Shown in pieces: positions 54,253 to 62,844 of a stretch of DNA of 64,000 nt. The DNA is from Pelagicoccus albus. Its GTDB lineage: Bacteria; Verrucomicrobiota; Verrucomicrobiia; Opitutales; Opitutaceae. A program made the translations under genes and the position numbers. The notes under the pieces were generated by a model that saw only the letters and a list, made by a program, of their open reading frames with translations, was not told where the DNA came from and made no database searches. The DNA lies in NCBI RefSeq assembly GCF_014230145.1, contig NZ_JACHVC010000013.1:434001-498000 (forward strand), written 5' to 3'. Within the stretch, counting starts at the first letter, position 1. Each line of letters begins with the position of its first letter.

Positions 54253-57021
54253 ATGAGCTTGTATTCCGACTACACAAAAGAAATTGAAGAGAGAAAAGCC
54301 CAAGGCTTGAGCCCCAAGCCAATCGACGACGGCGAATTGCTGTCCGAAATCATCGGGCAGATAAAAACGGAGGGACATCCGGATAGAGATGACTCCCTTA
54401 AGTTCCTTATCTACAACACCCTACCAGGCACCACAAGTGCGGCGGGAGAAAAGGCTAAGTTCCTCAAAGAAATCATTCTCGGCGAATCAGTGGTAGAGGA
54501 AATCTCCCCGACCTTCGCGTTCGAGCTGCTTTCTCACATGAAAGGCGGACCTTCCGTAGAGGTCCTACTCGACCTAGCCCTCGGTGAGGACGCCGCGATT
54601 GCTCAAGAGGCAGCAGCCGTGCTGAAAACCCAAGTTTTCCTTTACGAAGCGGATACCGACCGCCTCAAAGCGGCCTTTGCCGAAGGAAACCCAGTCGCGA
54701 GCGACATACTCGAAAGTTACGCAAAAGCTGAATTTTTCACAAAGCTTCCGGACGTAGCTGAGAAGATCGACGTGGTGACCTACATCGCTGCGGAAGGCGA
54801 TATCTCCACCGACCTGCTCTCTCCCGGCAACCAAGCCCACTCTCGCTCCGACCGCGAGTTGCACGGCAAGTGCATGATCTCCGAGGCTGCCCAAAAGGAG
54901 ATCCAAGAACTCCAAGCCGCCCATCCGGGCAAGAGCGTGATGCTCATCGCCGAAAAAGGCACCATGGGCGTAGGTTCCTCCCGTATGTCTGGGGTGAACA
55001 ACGTCGCTCTCTGGACCGGCAAGCAAGCGAGCCCCTACGTTCCGTTCGTAAACATCGCCCCTATCGTGGCGGGAACGAACGGGATTTCCCCCATCTTCCT
55101 CACCACAGTTGGCGTAACGGGTGGTATCGGCATCGACCTGAAAAACTGGGTCAAGGAATTCGACGCTGACGGCAAGCCTGTCCTAGACGACAAGGGCGAC
55201 CCAATCCTCAAGCAAACCTACTCCGTTGAAACCGGCACCGTCCTCACCATCAACACAAAGGAGAAGAAGCTGTACAACGGGGACAAAGAGCTAGTCGACA
55301 TCTCCTCCGCGCTGACTCCACAAAAGGTCGAGTTCATCAAGGCTGGCGGATCCTACGCCATCGTATTTGGAAAGAAGCTGCAGAGCTTCGCCGCCTCCAC
55401 TCTTGGAGTCGAAGCGACTCCAGTCTTCGCGCCTTCCAAGGAGGTTTCGAATCCAGGCCAAGGGCTCACCGCAGTCGAAAAGATCTTCAATAAAAACGCC
55501 GTCGGCACCACCAAGGGCACCGTCCTGCACGCTGGTTCCGACGTTCGCGTCAAGGTCAACATCGTGGGATCGCAGGACACCACTGGCCTCATGACTTCCC
55601 AAGAACTGGAAGCCATGGCAGCAACCGTCATCTCTCCTACTGTTGACGGAGCATACCAGTCTGGCTGTCACACCGCCTCCGTTTGGGATAAAAAGGCTCA
55701 GGCTAATATCCCGCGTTTGATGAAGTTCATGAACTCTTTCGGGCTTATCACGGCACGTGACCCGAAGGGCGTTTACCACTCCATGACGGACGTTATCCAC
55801 AAGGTTCTGAATGACCTCACCGTGGACGATTGGGCCATCATCATCGGTGGAGACTCGCACACCCGCATGTCGAAGGGTGTCGCCTTCGGAGCCGACTCGG
55901 GAACAGTCGCTTTGGCACTCGCCACAGGCGAAGCAACGATGCCGATACCGGAATCCGTCAAGGTCACCTTCAAGGGGGACCTCAAGGATCACATGGACTT
56001 CCGCGACGTCGTTCACGCCACACAGGCCCAAATGCTCAAGAAATTCGGCGACAACGTTTTCCAAGGCCGCGTGATCGAGGTACACATCGGCACCCTACCC
56101 GCCGACCAAGCGTTCACCTTCACGGACTGGACCGCGGAAATGAAGGCAAAGGCTTCGATTTGTATCTCAGAAAACGAGACTTTGATCGAGTCCCTCGAAA
56201 TTGCTAAAAACCGTATCCAAATCATGATCGAAAAGGGCATGGATAACGACGCCCAAGTCCTCCAAGGATTGATCGACAAGGCAAACCAGAGAATCGCTGA
56301 AATCCGTTCCGGCGAGAAGCCTGCCCTCACACCTGATGAGAGCGCCAAGTACTTCGCCGAGTTCGTGGTCGACCTCGATATTATCGACGAACCGATGATC
56401 GCTGACCCGGACGTCAACAATGAAGACGTATCCAAGCGTTACACTCACGATACCATCCGCGAAGTATCCTACTACGGAGGAGACAAGAAGGTGGACCTCG
56501 GTTTCGTCGGTTCCTGCATGGTACATAAGGGCGACCTTAAGATCGTAGCTCAAATGCTCAAAAACTTGGAGAAGGAGAGCGGCAAGGTAGAATTCCATGC
56601 TCCTCTCGTTGTGGCAGCGCCTACTTACAATATCATCGACGAGCTCAAGGAAGAAGGTGACTGGAACATCCTTCAGAAATATTCCGGCTTCGAATTCAAC
56701 GACGATGCCCCCAAGGGCTCCGCTCGTACCGAATACGAAAACATGATGTACCTGGAGCGTCCGGGCTGTAACCTCTGTATGGGCAACCAAGAGAAAGCGG
56801 CAAGGGGCGATACCGTAATGGCTACCTCCACCCGCCTCTTCCAAGGCCGCGTAGTTGAAGACTCCGATCGCAAGAAAGGTGAATCCCTATTGGCTTCCAC
56901 TCCAGTCGTAGTGCTTTCCGCAATACTTGGAAGAATCCCGAATATGGAAGAATACAAAACCGCGGTAGAAGGAATCAACCTGACGAAGTTCGCTCCACCG
57001 CGTGAGCGACTGGTTGGCTAG
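54253..57021 (+). CDS. acnB: Bifunctional aconitate hydratase 2
   Basis: 922 residues from the ATG at 54253; frames extending to a TTG at 54121 add sequence absent from AcnB. It isomerises citrate to isocitrate in the TCA cycle. The N-terminal HEAT-like AcnB domain comes first. The 4Fe-4S ligands are C755 (GSCMVHKG) and C839/C842 (GCNLCMGNQ). About 25 extra residues between the first and second ligand compared with the E. coli enzyme indicate the long form found in several phyla. Monocistronic, ending at the terminator 57044-57077. Confidence 0.96.
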   Translation: MSLYSDYTKEIEERKAQGLSPKPIDDGELLSEIIGQIKTEGHPDRDDSLKFLIYNTLPGTTSAAGEKAKFLKEIILGESVVEEISPTFAFELLSHMKGGPSVEVLLDLALGEDAAIAQEAAAVLKTQVFLYEADTDRLKAAFAEGNPVASDILESYAKAEFFTKLPDVAEKIDVVTYIAAEGDISTDLLSPGNQAHSRSDRELHGKCMISEAAQKEIQELQAAHPGKSVMLIAEKGTMGVGSSRMSGVNNVALWTGKQASPYVPFVNIAPIVAGTNGISPIFLTTVGVTGGIGIDLKNWVKEFDADGKPVLDDKGDPILKQTYSVETGTVLTINTKEKKLYNGDKELVDISSALTPQKVEFIKAGGSYAIVFGKKLQSFAASTLGVEATPVFAPSKEVSNPGQGLTAVEKIFNKNAVGTTKGTVLHAGSDVRVKVNIVGSQDTTGLMTSQELEAMAATVISPTVDGAYQSGCHTASVWDKKAQANIPRLMKFMNSFGLITARDPKGVYHSMTDVIHKVLNDLTVDDWAIIIGGDSHTRMSKGVAFGADSGTVALALATGEATMPIPESVKVTFKGDLKDHMDFRDVVHATQAQMLKKFGDNVFQGRVIEVHIGTLPADQAFTFTDWTAEMKAKASICISENETLIESLEIAKNRIQIMIEKGMDNDAQVLQGLIDKANQRIAEIRSGEKPALTPDESAKYFAEFVVDLDIIDEPMIADPDVNNEDVSKRYTHDTIREVSYYGGDKKVDLGFVGSCMVHKGDLKIVAQMLKNLEKESGKVEFHAPLVVAAPTYNIIDELKEEGDWNILQKYSGFEFNDDAPKGSARTEYENMMYLERPGCNLCMGNQEKAARGDTVMATSTRLFQGRVVEDSDRKKGESLLASTPVVVLSAILGRIPNMEEYKTAVEGINLTKFAPPRERLVG

Positions 57022-57043
57022 TACGAAACCACTTTAATTCCAC

Positions 57044-57077
57044 AAAGGGTCCGAGAGAATTCTCGGACCCTTTTTTT
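57044..57077 (+). terminator. Rho-independent terminator of acnB
   Basis: A 13-bp perfect stem (57044-57056 with 57061-57073), 4-nt loop GAAT, and a T tract of seven. Confidence 0.93.
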
Positions 57078-57123
57078 GAATCGAAAAGACAAGTGCCCCC
57101 AGAGATTTCTCATTAGGGAACAA

Positions 57124-57275
57124 GCCTCTCGAGAGGCCTTACATCTAACCAAATGGCTAGCGGCCATTACAATCATCCGTCCTCGGGTCACCGAAATCCG
57201 TCTCGGAGTAGCTCTAGGGAAGCACCCCTGCTAGAGTGGCCCCACAATTTATTTTTCGGAAACACAAGTCGTTAG
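57124..57275 (+). ncRNA. Candidate unannotated small RNA or short gene
   Basis: Sequence between the acnB terminator and a second, independent terminator. It contains a perfect palindrome GCCTCTCGAGAGGC, a short stem-loop and a 40-codon open frame starting with ATG at 57153 and ending 3 nt before the second hairpin. No family is recognised; whether it makes RNA, a peptide or nothing is not decidable here. Confidence 0.3.
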
Positions 57276-57278
57276 AGG

Positions 57279-57310
57279 GCGGTCCGCGAAAGCGGGCCGC
57301 CACTTTTTTA
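57279..57310 (+). terminator. Orphan Rho-independent terminator
   Basis: A 9-bp stem with one G-T pair (57279-57287 with 57292-57300), GAAA tetraloop, then CACTTTTTT. It is too far behind acnB's own terminator to serve it, hence called orphan. Confidence 0.85.
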
Positions 57311-57371
57311 ACTCAAAGCTCTAGAGCAAAGAATTGGGCATTTAGAGAAATTCGCACTAAAAACGCTTCAC

Positions 57372-57836
57372 ATGAAATTATGCCTCATAGCGTTCCTCTT
57401 TTTTCCGCTAGTCTTGAGCTCCGCTTCCGAGAAAAGATCGGTCTGGAGCACCGATTACCAGAAAGCCCGAGACCTAGCTTTCGAGAGCTCCAAACCGATG
57501 CTGTTATTCTTCACCGGTTCCGATTGGTGCATTTGGTGCCAGAAACTAGAAAGAGAACTGTTTTCCCAAGAAGAATTCGCGAGTCGTATCGAAGAAATCG
57601 CGACACCGGTCAAAGTCGATTTTCCGCAACGTCGCAAACTCCCTCCGCGTAAAGGTCGACGCAACGATTTGCTAAAAGCCCAATTTGAAGTGACCGCCTT
57701 TCCTACCGTCATCTACTACGATCCTTCCGACGACACGATACTTTGGCGGCATTCCTACTTCGCCACGAATTCAAAGCAATATCTAGCGGAGCTCTCCGCC
57801 CGACTCTCCTCAAAGCCCCAAGCACCCGCCGAATAA
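57372..57836 (+). CDS. Secreted thioredoxin-fold protein
   Basis: 154 residues with a signal peptide (about 1-18). Thioredoxin fold with active-site C53-I-W-C56 in TGSDWCIWCQKLE and a cis-proline region VTAFPTVIYY. The pattern resembles DUF255/thioredoxin-like proteins used for periplasmic disulfide reduction or folding. It precedes the zinc transporter genes by 125 nt; functional linkage is not shown. Confidence 0.85.
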   Translation: MKLCLIAFLFFPLVLSSASEKRSVWSTDYQKARDLAFESSKPMLLFFTGSDWCIWCQKLERELFSQEEFASRIEEIATPVKVDFPQRRKLPPRKGRRNDLLKAQFEVTAFPTVIYYDPSDDTILWRHSYFATNSKQYLAELSARLSSKPQAPAE

Positions 57837-57961
57837 ATAAGCTCCCGGGTCAATAGCGCCCCCGACTGCTAGCTTCCTATTACCCCCTTGGATAAAGCGA
57901 GCCCACCCACCTGCTTCGTTGACTACCAGCGAACGCTCCCTATTGCAATCTGTGTGCATCT

Positions 57962-58855
57962 ATGAATCACGCCGTAGCTAAAACCATCTTCCTCTCCCTC
58001 CTCCTTTCGTTCCCCGCGATTTCCTTGCTTCTCGCCGAGGCCGCTCCCCTCAAGGTTGTCGTCTCAATTTTGCCACAACAAGCAATCGTCGAAGGCGTTG
58101 GCGGCGATAACGTCGAAGTCATCACCATGGTCCCTCCGGGCATCCACCCGAACACATTCGAGCCATCTCCCTCGAAAATGGCATCTATCGCGAATGCCGA
58201 CCTCTACGTAGCGATCGACCTGCCTCACGAACGAAACTGGATTCCGCAAATATTGGAAATACAGCCAGATCTCCCCCTTCTTCACACCCGAGATTTCGTG
58301 CAAACTCGCACCATTAGCGGTCATGTTCACCACGATCACGATTCGCATGACGATCACGCAGACGAGGAAATGGTCGACCCGCATATCTGGTTGGCCGCGC
58401 CCCAGCTTCGAGACACTGCCCTCGCCATACGAGACAAGCTCATTTCCATGGATCCCGGCCGTGCCGCTGACTACCGAACAAATGCCGACGCTTGGTTAAA
58501 GAAGCTTGAGGCCGTCCACGCAGCCGCCACCGCCAAACTAGATCCCTTTCGCGGCCGGGCCTTCCTCGTTTTCCATCCGGCCTGGGGCTACATTAGCGAC
58601 AGCTACGGACTTCGCCAGATAGCCATCGAGCAAGAAGGCATGCCTCCCGGGCCTCGTATGATCGCCAAAGCCATCGACACCGCTCGCGCCGAAGGGCTTC
58701 TAACAATTTTCGTGCAAAAACACTTTAGCCAGAAAGAAGCCCGAACCATCGCTATCGAGATTGGCGGATCAGTCACCCAGATCGACCCTTTCCACGAAGA
58801 TCCCATCGAAAACCTCCAATCCATCACAGACGCTCTGGCATCCTCCTTTAAATGA
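57962..58855 (+). CDS. znuA: Zinc ABC transporter, substrate-binding protein ZnuA
   Basis: 297 residues with a signal peptide (about 1-25). Metal-binding family 9 protein: VPPGIHPNTFEPSPSKM near residue 60, and a His/Asp-rich loop HVHHDHDSHDDHAD (near 120-133) typical of zinc rather than manganese binders, followed by DPHIWLAA. It delivers zinc to ZnuB/ZnuC. Its stop overlaps the ZnuC start by 4 nt (ATGA). No Zur box was recognised in the short upstream gap. Confidence 0.92.
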   Translation: MNHAVAKTIFLSLLLSFPAISLLLAEAAPLKVVVSILPQQAIVEGVGGDNVEVITMVPPGIHPNTFEPSPSKMASIANADLYVAIDLPHERNWIPQILEIQPDLPLLHTRDFVQTRTISGHVHHDHDSHDDHADEEMVDPHIWLAAPQLRDTALAIRDKLISMDPGRAADYRTNADAWLKKLEAVHAAATAKLDPFRGRAFLVFHPAWGYISDSYGLRQIAIEQEGMPPGPRMIAKAIDTARAEGLLTIFVQKHFSQKEARTIAIEIGGSVTQIDPFHEDPIENLQSITDALASSFK

Positions 58856-59601
58856 CTTCGCCCCTACCGCTGAGCATCGATAACTTGAGCTTTAATCGAG
58901 GCGGACAATCGGTCCTCGAAAAGGTGTCGCTGCGGATCGAGGGTCCCGGACTCTACGGTTTGATTGGTCCGAACGGCGGAGGCAAGTCTACCCTCCTGAA
59001 CCTAATTCTTGGCTTGTTGAATCCCACTAGCGGCCAGATACGAGTTTTCGATAAGCCTCCTGCCAAAGCAGCCTCAAAAATCGGCTTCGTCCCACAAGCC
59101 GCCAAGTTCGATCGGGAATTCCCAGTGACACTGAAGGGATTGGTGGAAACCGGCTTGCTTGGACCTAAACTGTGGTCGCGGAACTCCGCCAAGTCCAAGC
59201 AGTCTCGCGTAAACGAGGCCCTGAAGGCGGCCAAAGTAGAACCCTTGGCCAAACGGGCTTTATCCGCCCTATCCGGGGGCGAATTGCAACGCGGGCTCAT
59301 CGCCCGAGCTCTAGCGACCAACCCGGAGATGCTCCTGTTCGACGAACCTACCGCCAGCGTCGATCACTCTCACGCGGCTTCCCTTTTTGAATTGATGTGC
59401 AAGCTTGGACAACATCGGCCCATCATCGTAGTTTCCCATGACCTAGCTCAGATAGCCGCTCACTGCGACCAGGTCTTCTGCATGGAACATAAACTTTGGG
59501 AAGCCCCCGAAAAGCCGACCGCCGCTAGCCTTGCCAACCAGATATTTGGCGGCGAGGTCCACTGTCACCGGAAGGAGGAGTGCACGCAATGTCACTCTTA
59601 A
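58852..59601 (+). CDS. znuC: Zinc ABC transporter ATPase ZnuC
   Basis: 249 residues. Walker A LIGPNGGGKSTLLNL near residue 38, signature LSGGELQRGLIARAL near 141, Walker B LLFDEPTASVDH. A Cys/His-containing tail (VHCHRKEECTQCHS) at the C-terminus may bind metal; this is unusual and suggests regulation by zinc. Overlaps both znuA and znuB. Confidence 0.93.
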   Translation: MTSPLPLSIDNLSFNRGGQSVLEKVSLRIEGPGLYGLIGPNGGGKSTLLNLILGLLNPTSGQIRVFDKPPAKAASKIGFVPQAAKFDREFPVTLKGLVETGLLGPKLWSRNSAKSKQSRVNEALKAAKVEPLAKRALSALSGGELQRGLIARALATNPEMLLFDEPTASVDHSHAASLFELMCKLGQHRPIIVVSHDLAQIAAHCDQVFCMEHKLWEAPEKPTAASLANQIFGGEVHCHRKEECTQCHS

Positions 59602-60455
59602 CCTACGCCTTCATGCGCTGGGCACTAGGCGCTGGCGTCGTATCCGCGTTGGCTTGCGGCTTGATCGGTCCTTTCGTACGAGTCCGTCGCCTCGCCTTTC
59701 TCGCCGGAGCGGTTGCCCACTCGGCCTTGGGCGGACTGGGAGTCGCCTACTACTATGGCTTTGCTCCAGAGGCGGGCGCCTTACCCGCTGCTGTGGTTTC
59801 CGCTTTCCTGATCGGCTGGTTGGACAAACGCGGCAGAAGTAGCGGCCACGGCCATGAAGACGCCTTGATCGGAGCGATTTGGGCGGTCGGTATGGCGGTT
59901 GGCATCCTATTCATATCGCGTACGCCTGGCTACAACGTTCAGCTGATGAGCTACCTGTTTGGCTCGATCCTCACCGCAGGCCCAGATCGCCTCATGTTTA
60001 TGACCGGCGGTCTGATCGTGGTCGCTCTGCCTTTGATCATATTCTGGCGCCCTTTGGTTGCTGCCAGCCTCGATCCCGAGTTCGCCCGACTGCGAGGTTT
60101 GCCAGTCGATGGGCTCAATTATCTGCTACTCACTTTGATCGCGATCGCAGTGGTGCTGCTCATTCAAGTGGTAGGCCTCATCCTCGTCTTGGCTTTGCTA
60201 ACGCTGCCCTCGGCCTCGGCCGCCCACTGGGCCCGCGGTATGGTCGCCATGGTGGGGCTAGCGTCCCTTATCGCCTTGGCTTCGATATTCGTGGGACTGG
60301 AAGCCGCGGTCTCTTTGGATTGGCCTGCCGGCCCCGTAATCGTGCTCGCTGCAGCCAGCCTCTTTAGCCTCTCCTCCATCCTTCGGCACATAGTTCCGGC
60401 TAAGCTGGTGAAGACGGGGAAAACCGATTCCGCTAAATCGAGGCATCAAGCGTAG
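59589..60455 (+). CDS. znuB: Zinc ABC transporter permease ZnuB
   Basis: 288 residues from the ATG at 59589; a GTG three codons upstream is also possible. ABC-3 permease family with about eight or nine membrane helices: FLAGAVAHSALGGLGVAYYYG near 38, LLTLIAIAVVLLIQVVGLIL near 180 and LTLPSASAAHWAR after it. It overlaps the end of znuC, confirming one operon. Confidence 0.92.
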   Translation: MSLLTYAFMRWALGAGVVSALACGLIGPFVRVRRLAFLAGAVAHSALGGLGVAYYYGFAPEAGALPAAVVSAFLIGWLDKRGRSSGHGHEDALIGAIWAVGMAVGILFISRTPGYNVQLMSYLFGSILTAGPDRLMFMTGGLIVVALPLIIFWRPLVAASLDPEFARLRGLPVDGLNYLLLTLIAIAVVLLIQVVGLILVLALLTLPSASAAHWARGMVAMVGLASLIALASIFVGLEAAVSLDWPAGPVIVLAAASLFSLSSILRHIVPAKLVKTGKTDSAKSRHQA

Positions 60456-60770
60456 ATAACGTATCGATACTCTGGTTACAGTTTCTTCAAACTTGGGACG
60501 GGTACGTTCTTTGGAACGGTAGCTCATGGCACAGGACGCGCCAAGGAGATAGCAGCGGTCTTCGTTCCCGCTTTCGGTCTAAAAACGATAGACAGCCGTC
60601 CTAAAATAGTTGGAGCTTCTCTGGCTTCAGTCTGAAACGAAATCCAATTACATCCCTTTACGAGTCGAGTGAATCCGTCTCGGAGTAGAGGATACAGATC
60701 CGCGGTGATATAGTCTCCGTCATGCTGCGACCTCTTTCAGAGCGGTCATAGCAAACCACTCACTCCTGAG
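60456..60770. other. Intergenic region between znuB and the unknown gene pair
   Basis: 315 bases. No hairpin terminator is clear after znuB and no RNA gene is recognised. It contains one copy of a 17-base sequence (60672-60688) also present at 57195-57211. It probably carries the promoter for the gene at 60771. Confidence 0.35.
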
Positions 60771-61079
60771 ATGTTCACTAAATCCAATAGAGCGATAGTT
60801 TGCGAAATCAGTTCGCCTAACCGACAAGCACGGGCGGACTTGGAAAATATCGCAAGGACCTGCGCAAGCGATTTGCAGATGCCCCTTTCGCTATCGATAG
60901 AGGCAAGAAGGCTGTCTCTAGATGGACAACCCCTCATTACTATAACGGTACCACCCGAGCTTTCACCGCAAAGCGAAGCAGCTTTCAAGCTAGCTAGCTG
61001 CATCGCCGGATTTTGCCCCTACGCAAAGGTGTGCGCCCGAGTCGCAAGTCAAAGGGCTAATTTTTCAACAAGCAATTAA
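60771..61079 (+). CDS. Unknown small protein
   Basis: 102 residues; I do not recognise it. It begins MFTKSNRAIVCEISSPN and has a hydrophilic helix (about 17-33), then a short beta pattern (LSLDGQPLITITVPPELSP) and a C-terminal AFKLASCIAGFCPYAKVCA with three cysteines. No signal peptide. Its stop overlaps the next start by one base, so the two genes are translated as a pair. Coding is supported by the overlap rather than by homology. Confidence 0.5.
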   Translation: MFTKSNRAIVCEISSPNRQARADLENIARTCASDLQMPLSLSIEARRLSLDGQPLITITVPPELSPQSEAAFKLASCIAGFCPYAKVCARVASQRANFSTSN

Positions 61080-61930
61080 TGAACAGACTGACTATTCCCA
61101 CCAAGGACACTTCTAGCCACATAAAAGAAAAACCGGTTACTTTCAGAACAGACTATGCTGGAAACATTCCTGTACCCAATAACTGGTTGCACATTTTTCA
61201 GGTTGCTGCAGAACAGCTAGACTCAGTCTATCTGCAAAGTCGAAATACCTACGCTCGTCTAGTTTCACACACTCCGCTGCACAAATTCGCTTTCGACGAG
61301 GAGCTAAATGAGGGCGTTTCACTTGATGGCTCATTTCGCTTCCGGCAACGCTCCGGTTCTACTGTTCTGGCCAAAGTCGACTACTGCGATTGCTGCAACA
61401 GCCCGGGCCGTATCTCGTTTTTCAATCAACGCGGCTTCGAAACACTACAGCTTTGCTGCCCGAGTACAATTCCCATATATAAATGGGCCCGCTTCGTTCA
61501 ATCGATTTGCCAGGGCACTCCGCAATCCGAGACTACATCGGAACCTTCAGGCCTCTCTCCGCTAGAGAAGGGACCTATCCCTTTAAGACACACGCCAGCG
61601 ACTCTCGTATCCATTCTTGATTACATCTGCGACAGGCAGGCAAGTATCGAACTCACCTTAGAAACCCCAGATTCAACGCAAATTCGAGAACTCACCCCTA
61701 AGAACATTTCCTTCGACGATATCACAATTTCCGCGCATGCAGAGCGCTGCACATTCCAGATAGGGTTTCCTGCCATCAAATCCTTACAACTGGATATCGA
61801 GGATCCAGAAACGCCAACCCTTATCGTTACAGGCCCCCAGAACCTTCAACTCATGGCCATTCGTCCCACCTCCGAACCTTTCTCACGGAGCTGCTTCTCA
61901 GCGATAACCAACGACCTACTTTCGACCTGA
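61079..61930 (+). CDS. Unknown protein, faintly like heme-utilisation HmuS/HutX proteins
   Basis: 283 residues, no signal peptide. I cannot assign it firmly. A segment near residues 100-135 (GRISFFNQRGFETLQLCCP) resembles the 'SLQFF..G..VHK' part of HemS/HmuS and HutX/ChuX heme proteins, and YKWARFVQSI after it fits the same pattern; the match is weak. Several cysteines (CDCCNS near 98, LCC near 122) stand out. The second half has two beta-rich stretches. It overlaps the 102-residue gene and is followed by the flavodoxin relic. A redox or metal-cofactor role is a guess. Confidence 0.5.
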   Translation: MNRLTIPTKDTSSHIKEKPVTFRTDYAGNIPVPNNWLHIFQVAAEQLDSVYLQSRNTYARLVSHTPLHKFAFDEELNEGVSLDGSFRFRQRSGSTVLAKVDYCDCCNSPGRISFFNQRGFETLQLCCPSTIPIYKWARFVQSICQGTPQSETTSEPSGLSPLEKGPIPLRHTPATLVSILDYICDRQASIELTLETPDSTQIRELTPKNISFDDITISAHAERCTFQIGFPAIKSLQLDIEDPETPTLIVTGPQNLQLMAIRPTSEPFSRSCFSAITNDLLST

Positions 61931-61980
61931 GAGCACGCCGAGACAACTACGCCTAAAACAATCTTCCTCGCTCCCGCCAA

Positions 61981-62259
61981 ATGCTTGAAGACTCAACAAA
62001 CCAGACGCTCCACATCTACTTCGCCACCATGACTGGCAATTCAGAGGAGCTCTCCATCGAATCCGAATTGCAAATACGCAAAGGACCTGGTTGCTGAATT
62101 GCAAAGACTACACGCTAGTTGTTCGCGCCTAAAACAGAAGCAGACGCTTACTTCAACGAGACATTCGAACAATGGACCAGGCGTGTGGTTGAATCTCTTG
62201 ACGATCTCGACGAGAGTGATGAAGCAACTGTACAAGAAAAGGCCGTACCCAAAACGTAA
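61981..62259 (+). pseudogene. Decayed flavodoxin gene with deletion and frameshifts
   Basis: The first frame encodes LHIYFATMTGNSEEL, the FMN phosphate-binding start of flavodoxins, then stops. A second frame continues the first helix (KYAKDLVAELQR), and a third reads CKDYTLVVRA, the expected second strand. The usual middle of the protein is missing. The original frame type resumes as EADAYFNETFEQWTRRVVE to the stop at 62257, a flavodoxin C-terminus. Two frame changes plus an internal deletion make a functional product very unlikely. It lies in line with the two unknown genes, suggesting it once belonged to the same unit. Confidence 0.65.
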
Positions 62260-62285
62260 GGACGCGGCCTTCTCTAAAGAAACGT

Positions 62286-62822
62286 TTAAAGACCAATCAT
62301 AGGATCCTTCGGTATGGCTCCAAATCCTACGATCACCTCTTCCACCTCCATAAAGTAGAGATGGCTAAAGAACTGGCCCTGCCAAACTTCTTCCACTGTA
62401 AATTTGCCTCGGATCCGGATGGGCACGTTATCCAAAAGGTTCACTCCCTTTTTAGCCCGAGCAAAGACGTATCCGTTTAATGCGGGCATCGCGCCGTAAC
62501 AACAAGCTCCCGTATCCGGGAGCAGGAGAAATTCATCCACCTTTTCGCCCTTGACGGAGATCGGCATCATGTAGCCGGCGATCTCCACCTTCTTTCCGTT
62601 CTTTTCAAGCACGTCGGCCGGAACAACCTCAGCAAGGTACTCAGGATCCTTGCGGACGACCTTGCCCTCTTTCTCAGGTTTCTCTGGCAGATAAAGTCCA
62701 GACGAAAGCCGGTCAAACCCGATAAACGGATAATCGCCCTGAATGGCAGCCTTGCCGTTCGATAATTGGCATAAGGACATGACCAGTCCTGCAAAGATTA
62801 CAAACAATGCTCTAAATCTCAT
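62286..62822 (-). CDS. DUF3299 protein, zinc-region accessory
   Basis: 178 residues from the ATG at 62820-62822; longer frames start upstream inside the lipoprotein gene. Signal peptide about 1-27. DUF3299 signature: VEIAGYMMPI, then LLPDTGACCYGAMPALNGYV with a conserved double Cys. In gammaproteobacteria DUF3299 proteins are encoded with His-rich periplasmic proteins and ABC permeases in zinc-regulated clusters. Same order here: permease, His-rich lipoprotein (22 nt apart) and this gene. Confidence 0.85.
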   Translation of the reverse strand: MRFRALFVIFAGLVMSLCQLSNGKAAIQGDYPFIGFDRLSSGLYLPEKPEKEGKVVRKDPEYLAEVVPADVLEKNGKKVEIAGYMMPISVKGEKVDEFLLLPDTGACCYGAMPALNGYVFARAKKGVNLLDNVPIRIRGKFTVEEVWQGQFFSHLYFMEVEEVIVGFGAIPKDPMIGL

Positions 62823-62844
62823 ATTCACTCCCCTTTTCCATTCC

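Larger units (their letters stand above)
57022..57371. other. Intergenic region with two terminators and a possible small transcript
   Basis: 350 bases between acnB and the thioredoxin-like gene. It holds the acnB terminator, a 14-bp palindrome (57124-57137), a possible stem (57212-57217 with 57231-57236), an open frame of 40 codons (57153-57275) and a second strong terminator (57279-57310) with no recognised gene before it. Confidence 0.5.

Noticed and set aside
55291-56085. Long antisense open frame inside acnB
   Set aside because: Opposite strand of a clear AcnB; a codon-bias artefact.
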